Origin: Halosimplex amylolyticum
GTDB taxonomy: Archaea > Halobacteriota > Halobacteria > Halobacteriales > Haloarculaceae
Assembly (NCBI RefSeq): GCF_051414035.1
Contig: NZ_JBLKNW010000004.1
Location: forward strand, 124,001-188,000
Length of the DNA: 64,000 nucleotides
Direction of reading: 5' to 3'
The notes beneath the pieces are model-generated. The model saw only the letters and a program-made list of their open reading frames with translations. It was not told where the DNA came from and ran no database searches. This document shows, piece by piece, positions 23,320 through 32,883 of this stretch (its first letter is position 1; the number at the start of each line of letters is the position of its first letter). The position numbers and the translations under genes were made by a program.

Positions 23320-24927
23320 TCAGGACCCGCGACGCCGCCGCGCGAACAGCCCGACCGGTGCGAGGGCCGCGAGACCGAGCAGGAGGTGCCCGTTCGATTC
23401 AGTCGGTGAGCGGTCCGTCGGATTCGCCACACTCACGCGTTCCGGGGATTCTACATGCGCGGCCGCGCCCGCCCCCGAGCCGTCCGCAATCTCGACCCCG
23501 GCCTGGACGACCAGATCGTCCACCGACGCCGAGACGTAGGCGGTCTGTGTGAACGCCGTCGCGTTCTCGGGCAGCGTCGGTCGGTCGCCGACGGTAGCGT
23601 GATACGAGGTCGTTCCGTTGTCCTCCGTCCGGTAGACGTAGAACGTGTCACCGGACTCGACGCGCTCGTCGAGTGTCACGGACCCGAGGGACTCCCACGT
23701 GTCGGTCGAGTTGACGTGCACAGTGGTCCCCGCGTCCAGCGCGGGGCCGTCGGTGAAGTCCACGGCGAACAGTTTGCCGTCCGCCTCGGCGCTCGCCTCC
23801 GCGTGGGGCGGTTCCGAGAGCCAGGACGGTTCGGTCACGAACGTGCCGGAGCGCCGTTCGACCTCGACGGTGAACGTCCGGGTCTCGGTCTCGCCGTCCC
23901 GTTCGACGGTGTACGTGATCGACCCGTTGGTGATCAGCCCATCGCCGTTCACGTCGAGCGAACCGTCGATGGAACGGACCTCGCCAGTGGTCCAGGGGGC
24001 CGACTCCTCGGCCACGCCCGTCGCGTTCAGGACGACGCGCTTCCCGCTGTCGGTGTCCCGCACACCGACCGCGTCCCACTGGGCCGTCCGGAGGTGCGAC
24101 GAGACGAGGTCGCGCGGTTGCTCCACCTCGAGTTCGCTGATCTCCGTAACCACGGTCGGTCCGGTCGCGTACGCGGTGACCGGGAAATCGGATTTGTAGC
24201 CCGCCGCGTCTGGCCCGAGGAAAGCGAACGTCTCAGACGAGCCCCGACTGGACTCCATGAGCGCCACCTCGCTGTCGTTCTCGGCTCGGACGGTGAGCAC
24301 GTTCCCGCTTTCGTTCGTCACCCCTGCCTCGACGACGTACTCGATCTCGTCGAGTCTGTCCCTGTAGGCGGTCTCGACTTCGTCGGCGTAGACGTTCTCC
24401 GTGTACACGCCAGGAGGCAGATCCATCGTCGAGAGCGGTTCGAGCCCCTCTGGCGGCGTCGCCGTCGGTGTGGGCGTGGCCGTCGCCGTCGGAGTCGGCA
24501 CGTCGTCGTCTTCGGCCTCCGGTTCGTCGGTCGGAGTCGGTGTTGCCGTCGACGTGGGCGTCTCCGTCGGTGTCGGTGTCGCGGTCGGGGTCGGGGTGGG
24601 CGACGCCGTCGGAGTCGCCACCGGTGTCGGCGATGGGGTCGGCGACGGCGACGCTGTCGGAGTGGGTGAGGCCGTCGGCGACGGTGTCGAAGGAGGGGTC
24701 GCCGTCCGCGTCGGCGTCTCGGCGTCTACGGGGGCGGTGGTCGGCACCGCCGTCGGCGTTGCGGTCGGCGAGTTGCCTCCGTCGTCTGGCTGTCTCTCCG
24801 TCTCTGTCGGTGCGTCAGTTGCTCCGTCGGGCGTCTGCGGGGTCGCGGTCTGCGACCCGCCGAAGGCATTGCAACCCGCGAGGAGGACCAGTCCAACGAC
24901 TGCGAGGGCGGCAAAGCGGTGACCCAT
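23320..24927 (-). CDS. Secreted lipoprotein with Thr/Pro stalk and C-terminal membrane anchor (paralog 1 of 3)
   Basis: A 535-residue surface protein. The signal peptide ends in a lipobox (VLLAGCNAF, Cys at about 19). Residues about 45-160 are an extended Thr/Pro/Ser stalk of TPTPT type. A globular domain of about 330 residues follows, containing the signature RPTLPENATAF shared with the next two genes. The C-terminus has one hydrophobic segment followed by RRRRGS, so the protein may be anchored at both ends. Start MGHRFAAL is preferred over an in-frame ATG five codons upstream because the signal peptide then has normal length. The ligand is unknown. I recall such haloarchaeal proteins as DUF7537. 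Confidence 0.82.
   Translation of the reverse strand: MGHRFAALAVVGLVLLAGCNAFGGSQTATPQTPDGATDAPTETERQPDDGGNSPTATPTAVPTTAPVDAETPTRTATPPSTPSPTASPTPTASPSPTPSPTPVATPTASPTPTPTATPTPTETPTSTATPTPTDEPEAEDDDVPTPTATATPTPTATPPEGLEPLSTMDLPPGVYTENVYADEVETAYRDRLDEIEYVVEAGVTNESGNVLTVRAENDSEVALMESSRGSSETFAFLGPDAAGYKSDFPVTAYATGPTVVTEISELEVEQPRDLVSSHLRTAQWDAVGVRDTDSGKRVVLNATGVAEESAPWTTGEVRSIDGSLDVNGDGLITNGSITYTVERDGETETRTFTVEVERRSGTFVTEPSWLSEPPHAEASAEADGKLFAVDFTDGPALDAGTTVHVNSTDTWESLGSVTLDERVESGDTFYVYRTEDNGTTSYHATVGDRPTLPENATAFTQTAYVSASVDDLVVQAGVEIADGSGAGAAAHVESPERVSVANPTDRSPTESNGHLLLGLAALAPVGLFARRRRGS
24440..24850 (-). repeat. Low-complexity DNA encoding the Thr/Pro stalk
   Basis: Degenerate six-base units (gtcggt, gtcggc and variants on the plus strand) encode alternating Thr-Pro and Ser-Pro on the minus strand. 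Such tracts are typical glycosylated spacers in haloarchaeal surface proteins and are prone to slippage. Confidence 0.75.
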
Positions 24928-25020
24928 AGCGGGATGATACATTACTTATTGAAAACATTTAATGTCTGGATAGAAAGCTGTCACCGTGGACACCAGCGAT
25001 TCGACGTGCCCGACTCGTCG

Positions 25021-26229
25021 TCACTCCGCGTCCGTCTCGACGCCGGCCTGGAACGTGGCGTTGTCTTGCTCACCGGTTACCCGAACGCGGCCGGAGAAGG
25101 CCGTCGCGTTCTCGGGCAGTTCCGGTCGTTCGCCCGCCGAGAGGTGGACCACGGCGTTCTCACCCTTGCCGGTGCGGTGCAGGTAGACGGTGTCCCCCGG
25201 AGCGATCACCTCGGAGACGGTGACGTTCCCGACGTGCTCGCGTTCGGCCGTGAGCGACAGCGTGGTCCCCGATTCGACGGGGGTCCCGCCAGTGTGGTCG
25301 AGCGCGAGCAGTCGCCCGTCTTCGGCCGTCGAGAGTTCCACGTTGGGCGCCTCGGCGAGCCACTCCGGCGCCGACAGGCTTTCGGGCTCGACGGGTTCGA
25401 CAGTCAACACCGTCGAAGCGGTCCGGACCGACCCGTTCACGTCGGCCGTAATGGTGACGTTCGCGTCCCGGACGAGCCCATCGCTGGTGACGGCCATCCG
25501 GGCGTCCACGTCGCGGGCTTGGGTTCCCTCGCTGAGGACTGGCGGCACGACCAGCCCGCCGTCGCGGGCGACCGTCTCGTTCAGGCTCGACGCCTCGAAG
25601 ACGAGTCGCTGCTCGCCGTCGACCGCCGTCACGCCGGCGGGCTCCCACTCCATCGCCCGGAGCCACTCCGTCCCGAAGTTGACGGTGAAAATGTTGATGA
25701 TGCTCACCTGCGAGACCAGCGACGTCTCGCCGTGGCCGTAGGTGACCCCGCCGCTGGTCCCGTTGTGAATGCCGTACGTCGGCGACCCGTCGTAGAGCTC
25801 CAGCGCGCCGTCGCGATCCCCTGGTTCGATGCGCAACTTCGTCACCGCGGTGTCGTTTCTCAGCACCAGCCGGCTGTCGGCGCCCGTCGAGTTCCTGACC
25901 TCCGTCACCAGCGCGTAGCTACCGTCCGAGAGCCGATTCCGATAGCTGTCGAGCAGTTTCGACTTGTCGGCGATGTCGTCTTCTGTCACGCCGGGCGGTA
26001 GCGAGTCCATCGCCGACACCGGGTCGAGGTCGCTCGCCGCAGGTGTCGCCGTCGCGGTCGCCGTCGTCGCGGCAGTGGCCGTCCCAGTTGGCGACGCGGA
26101 CGGCGACGACGACTGTGACGGCGCTTCAGGTGTCACCGTTTCACCTCCACCAGATCCGCCGATACCCAACGTACTACACCCCGAGAGCAACACGAGCGCG
26201 ATCACTCCGAACGTCGCGTACCGACCCAT
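25021..26229 (-). CDS. Secreted lipoprotein (paralog 2 of 3)
   Basis: A 402-residue relative of the preceding gene product. The signal peptide ends in a lipobox (VLLSGCSTL). A short Thr/Ala/Ser linker (about residues 35-65) replaces the long stalk. The globular domain begins SDLDPVSAMDSLPPGV and ends with the shared block RPELPENATAFSG near the C-terminus. No C-terminal membrane segment is present, so this paralog would be held only by its lipid. Start MGRYATFGV was chosen because the upstream in-frame ATG would put a charged stretch before the signal. Role unknown. Confidence 0.85.
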   Translation of the reverse strand: MGRYATFGVIALVLLSGCSTLGIGGSGGGETVTPEAPSQSSSPSASPTGTATAATTATATATPAASDLDPVSAMDSLPPGVTEDDIADKSKLLDSYRNRLSDGSYALVTEVRNSTGADSRLVLRNDTAVTKLRIEPGDRDGALELYDGSPTYGIHNGTSGGVTYGHGETSLVSQVSIINIFTVNFGTEWLRAMEWEPAGVTAVDGEQRLVFEASSLNETVARDGGLVVPPVLSEGTQARDVDARMAVTSDGLVRDANVTITADVNGSVRTASTVLTVEPVEPESLSAPEWLAEAPNVELSTAEDGRLLALDHTGGTPVESGTTLSLTAEREHVGNVTVSEVIAPGDTVYLHRTGKGENAVVHLSAGERPELPENATAFSGRVRVTGEQDNATFQAGVETDAE

Positions 26230-26353
26230 ATTCGCTCGTTCACTGACACTGTCAAAAATGTTCTGCATCGTACCTGTCAACGCGTCCGTTCGTGCCGGTC
26301 GAGACAGCAGTGCGAAGCGGTGTCGTCAGGTGGTTGATCGGCGGATCGTGCGA

Positions 26354-27667
26354 CTACGCTGCCTCGCCGCCTCCGGCGGACGCGTCGCTCGCTATCTCGA
26401 CCGCGGCGGCGAACTCGACGTCGCCCTGCGAACCGCGGATCCCGATCTGTCCGGAGAACGCGGTCGCGTTCTCGGGCAGCGTCGGCCGCTCGTTCACCGA
26501 GAGGTGGGGCGTTCGGTCGAAACTCTCGCCGGTCGCGTAGACGTAGAGCGTGTCGCCCTCGCCGATCGGCTGGTCGGACGAGACGTTCCCCATCGACGAG
26601 AACCCGCCGCCGACGGTGAGGTTCGTCCCCGCCTCGATCGTCGGGCCGCCGGTGTGCTCGACGACGAGCAGTTCGTCCTCGGCCGTCGTCGAGGCCGTCA
26701 GTTGCGGGGCGTTCGAGAGCCAGCCCGGCCGGTCGAGCGACCCCGCTTCGAGGTCGGCGGCCGTGTACGAGACCGTCTGCGTGTACGTCTCTCCGCTCGC
26801 CGGCTCCACCGTGAGTGTCACTTCCAGGGCGCGCACGAGGCCGTCCGGCGTGACTTCCAGCCGCGCGTCGACCGACTGGACCTCGCTCCCGGAGTCTGTC
26901 AGGCCGCCGCTCCCGGACTGGCGCTCGCTCCGGGAGCGCAGTTCGTCCGCCTGCAGGACGAGACGCGCTTCGCCGTCGTCAGTCGTGTACGAGCCCGCGG
27001 TCTCCCAGTCGGGCGCGCCGACGTACGCCTGCGGGAGGATGTAGACGATACCCGTGACGAACGTGGCGGCGAACCGCGAGTTCGTCGGGCCGTGCCCGTA
27101 GGCGACCTCGCCCGACGACCGGTTGTAGATGCCCGACTCCTCCGAGTCGAAGTACACCGACAGGTCGGTCGACGCGCCGAGGGCCCCCTGGCTCTCGGTG
27201 ATCCGCACCAGCGAGGACTCGGTGTCGTTGGCGATCCGGAGCCGACCGGTCCCCTCTTTCGAGGAGTTTTCGATGGTCACCTCCAGGTCGACGCCGCCCG
27301 CGGTGAGCAGCCGCTGGTTCTCGGCCGCGAGCGCGCTCACGTTGGTCACCGACCCGCCCTCGACGCCCGGCGGCACCGACGACAGCGCCGAGACCGGTTC
27401 GAGGTCCCCGACGGGCGTCGACTCCGGCACCGCAGTCGGCGTGGCCGTCGCGGTCTGGGTCGCCGTGACCGTCGGAGTCGTCGACGGCGTCTCCGTCGAC
27501 GCCGGTGTTTCGGTCGCCGTTTCGGCCGCCTCGGTCGCCGCCGTTTCCGTGTCGTCCGCCCCCGCGGTGTCAGCCGGCGTCGCCGTCGATCCGTCGCCCC
27601 CGATGGCGGCACAGCCCGAGAGGACGACCAGCGCGGCCACTGCCAGCGCGATCAGCCTGTTGTCCAT
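26354..27667 (-). CDS. Secreted lipoprotein (paralog 3 of 3)
   Basis: A 437-residue protein, the third of a tandem set. Its signal peptide ends VLSGCAAIGG. A Thr/Glu-rich linker spans about residues 27-90. The domain start (GDLEPVSALSSVPPGV) and end (RPTLPENATAFSG) parallel the other two. All three share the order lipobox, linker, PPGV block, then PENATAF block. This suggests two duplications followed by divergence. No neighbouring transporter or enzyme gives a functional hint. Confidence 0.85.
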   Translation of the reverse strand: MDNRLIALAVAALVVLSGCAAIGGDGSTATPADTAGADDTETAATEAAETATETPASTETPSTTPTVTATQTATATPTAVPESTPVGDLEPVSALSSVPPGVEGGSVTNVSALAAENQRLLTAGGVDLEVTIENSSKEGTGRLRIANDTESSLVRITESQGALGASTDLSVYFDSEESGIYNRSSGEVAYGHGPTNSRFAATFVTGIVYILPQAYVGAPDWETAGSYTTDDGEARLVLQADELRSRSERQSGSGGLTDSGSEVQSVDARLEVTPDGLVRALEVTLTVEPASGETYTQTVSYTAADLEAGSLDRPGWLSNAPQLTASTTAEDELLVVEHTGGPTIEAGTNLTVGGGFSSMGNVSSDQPIGEGDTLYVYATGESFDRTPHLSVNERPTLPENATAFSGQIGIRGSQGDVEFAAAVEIASDASAGGGEAA

Positions 27668-27818
27668 GCCCCGACGCTCAGACCGGTGTCAGATAAGCGT
27701 AGCGGAACTGACACGGGAGATACGTGTTCTGAATCGAGGTTTGCGCCGGTGGAACGCCGCCGGAGGCCGTCGCGAGTAGGCGCTACCTATCAGGTTCGGG
27801 GGGAATGTCTGACGTAGG

Positions 27819-27828
27819 TTTATCATAT
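27819..27828 (+). promoter_or_regulatory. TATA box for the coiled-coil/smc/scpA operon
   Basis: TTTATCATAT lies about 26 bases before ATG 27849, the canonical distance for a leaderless archaeal transcript. It probably drives the coiled-coil gene, smc and scpA together. Confidence 0.6.
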
Positions 27829-27848
27829 GGGAGTCCGGTCGTAGTGAT

Positions 27849-28115
27849 ATGTGCGGTAACCGAGTCGAGGAGCTCGAATCACGCGTCAAGGAACTCGAGG
27901 CGTCCGTCGAGGGACTCACGGACGAACTCGTCGAATGCAAGGTGCGCCTGCGGGAGCTGGAGAACGCGGTGGACGAGGACATCGGCTTCACGCCCGACGA
28001 CGCGGTGAACACGTCGGAATCTCCAGACGAAGCCGAGGCCGATAGGACTAAAACCGAGGATACCGACGGGGAGGATAGCACGGAGACTGGTCCCGGCGAC
28101 ATCATCGTCGCGTAG
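27849..28115 (+). CDS. Small coiled-coil protein upstream of smc (DUF7518-like)
   Basis: An 88-residue protein. Residues 1-45 form a heptad-patterned coiled coil (VEELESRVKELEASVEGL...) and residues 46-85 are a very acidic tail ending GPGDIIVA. A Cys at position 2 precedes the coil. It lies 24 bases before the smc start on the same strand with its own leaderless promoter. A role as an SMC accessory or dimerising factor is plausible from position, but nothing in the sequence proves it. Confidence 0.78.
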   Translation: MCGNRVEELESRVKELEASVEGLTDELVECKVRLRELENAVDEDIGFTPDDAVNTSESPDEAEADRTKTEDTDGEDSTETGPGDIIVA

Positions 28116-28139
28116 GCCACCACTCTACCGCGAGCGACC

Positions 28140-31100
28140 ATGCACATCAAAGAGCTCGTCCTTGACAACTTCAAGAGTTTCGGCCGGAAGACTCGCATTC
28201 CCTTCTACGAAGATTTCACCACCGTCAGCGGCCCCAACGGCTCCGGTAAGTCCAACATAATCGACGCCGTCCTCTTCGCGCTCGGGCTGGCGCGGACCTC
28301 CGGCATCCGCGCCGAGAAGCTGACGGACCTCATCTACAACCCCGGTCACCACGACGACGACGTCGAGACCGGCGAGGAACGCGAAGCGAGCGTCGAGGTG
28401 ATCCTCGACAACGGCGACGGCACGCTCTCCCGGTCACAGATCGTCACCGCCGCCGGCACCGAGAACGTCGGCGACGTCGACGAGATATCCATCAAGCGTC
28501 GCGTGAAGGAGACCGACGACAACTACTACTCCTACTACTACATCAACGGTCGCTCGGTCAACCTCTCGGACATCCAGGATCTCCTCGCCCAGGCGGGCGT
28601 CACGCCCGAGGGCTACAACGTCGTCATGCAGGGCGACGTGACCGAGATCATCAACATGACCGCCGGCGCTCGCCGCGAGATCATCGACGAGATCGCGGGC
28701 GTCGCCGAGTTCGACCAGAAGAAGGAGTCGGCCTTCGAGGAACTCGACGTCGTCGAGGAGCGAATCGAGGAGGCCGAACTCCGCATCGAGGAGAAGGTGG
28801 GCCGCCTCGAACAGCTCTCGGACGAACGGGAGACCGCCCTGGAGTACCAGGACCTGCGCGACGAGAAACAGGAGTACGAGAGCTACCGGAAGGCCGCCGA
28901 ACTCGAAGACAAACGCGACGACCTCGCGGCGGTCACCGACGAGATCGACGACCTGGAGGACGAACTCGAAGACCTGCAGGTCGAACTCGACGAGCGACAG
29001 GGCAAGGTCGTGCGCCTCGACGGCGAACTCGAGGAGCTGAACGCCGAGATCGAGCGCAAGGGCGAGGACGAACAGCTCGCCATCAAGCGCGAGATGGAGG
29101 AAGTGAAAGGCGACATCTCCCGGCTGGAAGACAAGATCGAATCCGCCGAGGAGACCATCGAGAACGCCGAGAACGAGCGCCGACAGGCGTTCGTCGAGAT
29201 CGACCGCAAGCAGGAGACCATCGACGACCTCGAGTCGGACATCCGCGAGGCGAAGGTGTCGAAGTCCTCGCTGAAGGCCGACGTCCAGGAGAAAGAGAGC
29301 GAACTCGAAGACGTCCAGGCCCGGATCGACGAGGTCGGCGAGGAGTTCGAGGAAGTCAAGGAGGAACTCGAAGCGAAGCGCGGACGCCTGGAGGACCTCA
29401 AGTCCGAGAAGAACGACCTCCAGCGCGAGCAGGACCGCCTGCTCGACGAGGCCCGCCGGCGCTCGAACGAGCAGCGCGAGACCGAGGCCGAAATCGAGGA
29501 ACTCGAGGAGCGCATCCCCGAGATCGAGGCCGAGATCGACGACCTGGAGGCCGAACTCGACAAGGCCCAGAAGAACCAGTCGACCATCTCCGAAGTCGTC
29601 TCGGACCTGAAGGACGAACGCCGGGAGTTGCAGGGCGACCTCGACGACATCGAGGACGATCTCACGGCCAAACAGCAGGAGTACGCCGAACTCGAAGCGA
29701 AGGCCGGCCAGGACGGCGACTCCTCGTACGGCCGCGCGGTGACGACCATCCTGAACGCCGGCATCGACGGCGTGCACGGGACGGTCGGTCAACTGGGCGG
29801 CGTCGACCCCGAGTACGCGGTGGCCTGCGAGACCGCCGCCGGGGGGCGACTGGCCCACGTCGTCGTCGACGACGACAGCATCGGCCAGCGCTGCATCGAC
29901 TACCTCAAGTCCCGCGGCGCGGGGCGAGCGACGTTCCTGCCGATCACGCAGATGCAGAACCGCTCGCTGCCGAGCCTGCCGAACCACGACGGCGTCGTCG
30001 ACTTCGCCGCCAACCTCGTCGACTACGACCGGGAGTACGCGGGCGTGTTCTCGTACGTCCTCGGCGACACGCTCGTCGTCGACGACATGGACACCGCCCG
30101 CGAGTTCATGGGCGACTTCCGCATGGTCACGCTCGACGGCGACCTCGTCGAGAAGTCCGGCGCCATGACCGGCGGTTCCTCGAAGGGGACTCGCTACTCC
30201 TTCTCCGGCGGCGAGGGCCAGCTCGAACGCATCGCCGCGGCGATCAACGACCTCGAAGACGAACGGCAGTCCGTCCGCGAGGACCTGCGGGACGTCGAGG
30301 ACCGCCTCGACGACGCCCGCGACAAGGAGTCCGACGCCGCCGAGCAGGTCCGCGACATCGAGACCGACATCGAGCGCCGCGAGAGCGAGCGCGCGGAGGT
30401 CGAGACGAAGATCGACGACCTCACCGAGCGCCTCGAGGAGATCGAGGCCGAGCGCGACGAGGTCTCCGAGGACATGGACGAGATCGAGGCCGACATCGAG
30501 GCGAAGACGGCCGAGATCGACGAACTGCAGGCCGAGATCGACGAGCTCGAATCCGAGGTCGAGGACTCCGAACTGCCCGACCTCACGAGTCGCGCCGACG
30601 AGATCAACGCCGCCATCGACGACCTCGAGGACCAGATTGACGACCTCGACGGCGACCTCAACGAACTCGAACTCGAGAAGGAGTACGCCGAGGACGCCAT
30701 CGACGACCTCCAGGAGAAGATCGAGAGCGCGCAGAACCGCAAGGCCAAACACCAGGAGCGCATCGAAGGCTTCGAGGCGGAGATTGCCGAGAAAGAGGAG
30801 GTCCTCGAAGAGAAAGAGGAAGCGGTGGCCGAGCTGGAAGAAGAGCTGACGGACCTCAAGGAAGAGCGAGAGGAGCTCAAAGACGAGCTCAAGGAGGCCC
30901 GAGTCGAGCGCGACGAGATGAAAGACGAGGTCGGCGCGGTCGAGAGCGACCTCGACGAACTGCGCGACGAGCGCGACCGCCTGGAGTGGGAGGTCGACGA
31001 ACTCGAAGCGGCCGTCGGCGACTACGATCCCGAAGAGATCCCCGACCACGACGAGGTCGAGTCGGAGATCCAGCGCCTCGAAGGCGAGATGGAGGCGCTG

Positions 31101-31712
31101 GAGCCGGTGAACATGCTCGCCATCGAGGAGTACGACCGCGTACAGGACGAACTCGACGACATCCAGGAGAAGAAGGCGACGCTCGTCGAGGAAGCGGAGG
31201 GTATCCGCGACCGGATCGACCGCTACGAGGAGAACAAGAAGGCGACGTTCATGGACTCGTACGACGCCATCGACGAGCAGTTCCAGGACATCTTCGAGCG
31301 ACTGTCGAACGGGACGGGGGAACTCCACCTCGAAGACGAGGACGACCCCTTCGAGGGCGGGCTGACGATGAAGGCCCAGCCGGCCGACAAGCCCGTCCAG
31401 CGGCTCAACGCGATGTCCGGCGGCGAGAAGTCGCTGACGGCGCTGGCGTTCATCTTCGCCATCCAGCGGCACAACCCGGCCCCGTTCTACGCGCTGGACG
31501 AGGTCGACGCTTTCCTCGACGCGAAGAACGCCGACCTCGTCGGCGAGATGGTCGACGAACTCGCGGGGAAGGCCCAGTTCGTCGTCGTCTCCCACCGCTC
31601 GGCCATGCTCGAACGCTCCGAGCGCGCCATCGGCGTGACGATGCAGGGCGACAACGTCAGCGCGGTGACCGGCATCGACCTCAGCGCGGAGGGGGTGCCG
31701 GCTGATGACTAG
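28140..31712 (+). CDS. smc: Chromosome segregation/condensation ATPase SMC
   Basis: The core of the archaeal condensin-like complex, forming ATP-gated rings on DNA. The 1190-residue protein has the N-terminal Walker A (GPNGSGKSN, 31-39) and a long coiled coil (about 160-520). A hinge domain follows (about 530-680, with GRLAHVVVDDDS and TGGSSKGTRYSFSGG at its end), then the returning coil (about 690-1020). The C-terminal head has the signature MSGGEKS near residue 1091 and Walker B (FYALDEVDAFLD). It overlaps scpA by eight bases, so the two partners are translationally coupled. Confidence 0.97.
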   Translation: MHIKELVLDNFKSFGRKTRIPFYEDFTTVSGPNGSGKSNIIDAVLFALGLARTSGIRAEKLTDLIYNPGHHDDDVETGEEREASVEVILDNGDGTLSRSQIVTAAGTENVGDVDEISIKRRVKETDDNYYSYYYINGRSVNLSDIQDLLAQAGVTPEGYNVVMQGDVTEIINMTAGARREIIDEIAGVAEFDQKKESAFEELDVVEERIEEAELRIEEKVGRLEQLSDERETALEYQDLRDEKQEYESYRKAAELEDKRDDLAAVTDEIDDLEDELEDLQVELDERQGKVVRLDGELEELNAEIERKGEDEQLAIKREMEEVKGDISRLEDKIESAEETIENAENERRQAFVEIDRKQETIDDLESDIREAKVSKSSLKADVQEKESELEDVQARIDEVGEEFEEVKEELEAKRGRLEDLKSEKNDLQREQDRLLDEARRRSNEQRETEAEIEELEERIPEIEAEIDDLEAELDKAQKNQSTISEVVSDLKDERRELQGDLDDIEDDLTAKQQEYAELEAKAGQDGDSSYGRAVTTILNAGIDGVHGTVGQLGGVDPEYAVACETAAGGRLAHVVVDDDSIGQRCIDYLKSRGAGRATFLPITQMQNRSLPSLPNHDGVVDFAANLVDYDREYAGVFSYVLGDTLVVDDMDTAREFMGDFRMVTLDGDLVEKSGAMTGGSSKGTRYSFSGGEGQLERIAAAINDLEDERQSVREDLRDVEDRLDDARDKESDAAEQVRDIETDIERRESERAEVETKIDDLTERLEEIEAERDEVSEDMDEIEADIEAKTAEIDELQAEIDELESEVEDSELPDLTSRADEINAAIDDLEDQIDDLDGDLNELELEKEYAEDAIDDLQEKIESAQNRKAKHQERIEGFEAEIAEKEEVLEEKEEAVAELEEELTDLKEEREELKDELKEARVERDEMKDEVGAVESDLDELRDERDRLEWEVDELEAAVGDYDPEEIPDHDEVESEIQRLEGEMEALEPVNMLAIEEYDRVQDELDDIQEKKATLVEEAEGIRDRIDRYEENKKATFMDSYDAIDEQFQDIFERLSNGTGELHLEDEDDPFEGGLTMKAQPADKPVQRLNAMSGGEKSLTALAFIFAIQRHNPAPFYALDEVDAFLDAKNADLVGEMVDELAGKAQFVVVSHRSAMLERSERAIGVTMQGDNVSAVTGIDLSAEGVPADD

Positions 31713-32883
31713 CGAGCCGCGGAGCGGCTCGGACGAATCGAGCGGGGAGGAGCGGCGCGACGACCCGCGAGATAGCGAGGGCTCCGAGGAGTCGAAGACG
31801 ACGACGGAGACCTCGGAAAAGCGAGCGGAGAGCGAAGCGAGCCGCGAGCAGACTGACGGAGGGTCGGACGACGACATCCCGCTCAACATCGCGGGCCACG
31901 AAGACAGGGAGGCGCCCAGCGCAGACGCCGGCGGACTCCTCTCTGGGAGCGACGACGACTCCGACGAGGACGGGCCGTCTGGCGAATCCGACGCGCCGGT
32001 CACCGGCGAGCCGTCCGTCGACGGCCAGCCCGACCCCTCGATCGACGAGGACGCCGGTGCGGACAGTCTGGGCCCCGACGAGGACGACGAGGACGAGGAA
32101 GTGGAACCGGTCGAGGTGCTGGTCAACCTCGCGGAGGACGGCGAGATCGACCCGTGGGACATCGACATCGTGGCAGTGACCGACAAGTTCCTCGACCGGC
32201 TCGACGAGGGCGACCTGCGTACCTCCGGGCGGGCGCTCTTCTACGCGAGCGTCCTCCTGCGCATGAAGAGCGACGCGATGCTCGACGACGGCGACGACGA
32301 AGAAGAGGAACCGTGGGAAGAGCCCTGGGAGCAGGGCGGCGAGATGGCCGAAGGCGGCTTCGAAGGCCCCGACCCCTTCACCGCGCTGGAGTCGGAGATG
32401 GACCGTCGGCTGGAGCGCCGACGCGCCCGCGGGATGCCCCAGACGCTGGACGAACTCGTCCGCGACCTGCGCGACGCCGAGCGGGACAACTGGTGGAAGG
32501 AGTCCCGCGAGTACGACACCAGCGACTCGCCGGCGGGGTTCCAGCGCGGGACGCAGGAGCTCGACTACCACACCGGCGACGACCTGCGGATGGACGACGA
32601 GCCGAGCGCCTCCGACGTCGTCGGCACCGCCCACGAGGAGCACGTCGACGAGATCATCGACGACGTCCACGACGCGCTCCGCGAGCAGTACGACAAGGGC
32701 CGCGACGAGGTGCTCTACCGCGAAATCGCCGAGACCGGCGGCTCGCGCGTCCTCACCTTCCTCGGCCTGCTCTTCCTGGCCCACCGCGGCCACGTCCGAC
32801 TCAACCAGGACGACATGTTCGGCGACCTGTGGGTCCAGGACCCCAACGCCGCGACCGGCTCGGAAGAGGCCATCGCCGACTGA
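31705..32883 (+). CDS. scpA: Segregation and condensation protein A (kleisin)
   Basis: The kleisin that bridges the SMC heads. The 392-residue protein has a long, highly acidic disordered N-terminal extension (about residues 1-130) before the conserved N-terminal kleisin block (VEVLVNLAEDGEIDPWDIDIVAVTD). Helices for SMC binding follow (SGRALFYASVLLRMKSDAML). A C-terminal winged helix ends it (EVLYREIAETGGSRVLTFLGLLFLAHRG). The ATG at 31705 lies within the last codons of smc. No ScpB gene follows. Confidence 0.93.
   Translation: MTSEPRSGSDESSGEERRDDPRDSEGSEESKTTTETSEKRAESEASREQTDGGSDDDIPLNIAGHEDREAPSADAGGLLSGSDDDSDEDGPSGESDAPVTGEPSVDGQPDPSIDEDAGADSLGPDEDDEDEEVEPVEVLVNLAEDGEIDPWDIDIVAVTDKFLDRLDEGDLRTSGRALFYASVLLRMKSDAMLDDGDDEEEEPWEEPWEQGGEMAEGGFEGPDPFTALESEMDRRLERRRARGMPQTLDELVRDLRDAERDNWWKESREYDTSDSPAGFQRGTQELDYHTGDDLRMDDEPSASDVVGTAHEEHVDEIIDDVHDALREQYDKGRDEVLYREIAETGGSRVLTFLGLLFLAHRGHVRLNQDDMFGDLWVQDPNAATGSEEAIAD

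Noticed and set aside
24440..24850. CRISPR-like or tandem repeat array
   Set aside because: The short units are codon repeats of a Thr/Pro stalk within a lipoprotein gene, without spacers.
28434..32186. 1250-codon open frame opposite smc
   Set aside because: Antisense shadow of the smc codons; Leu/Val/Asp-rich pseudo-repeats mirror the Glu/Asp coiled coil.
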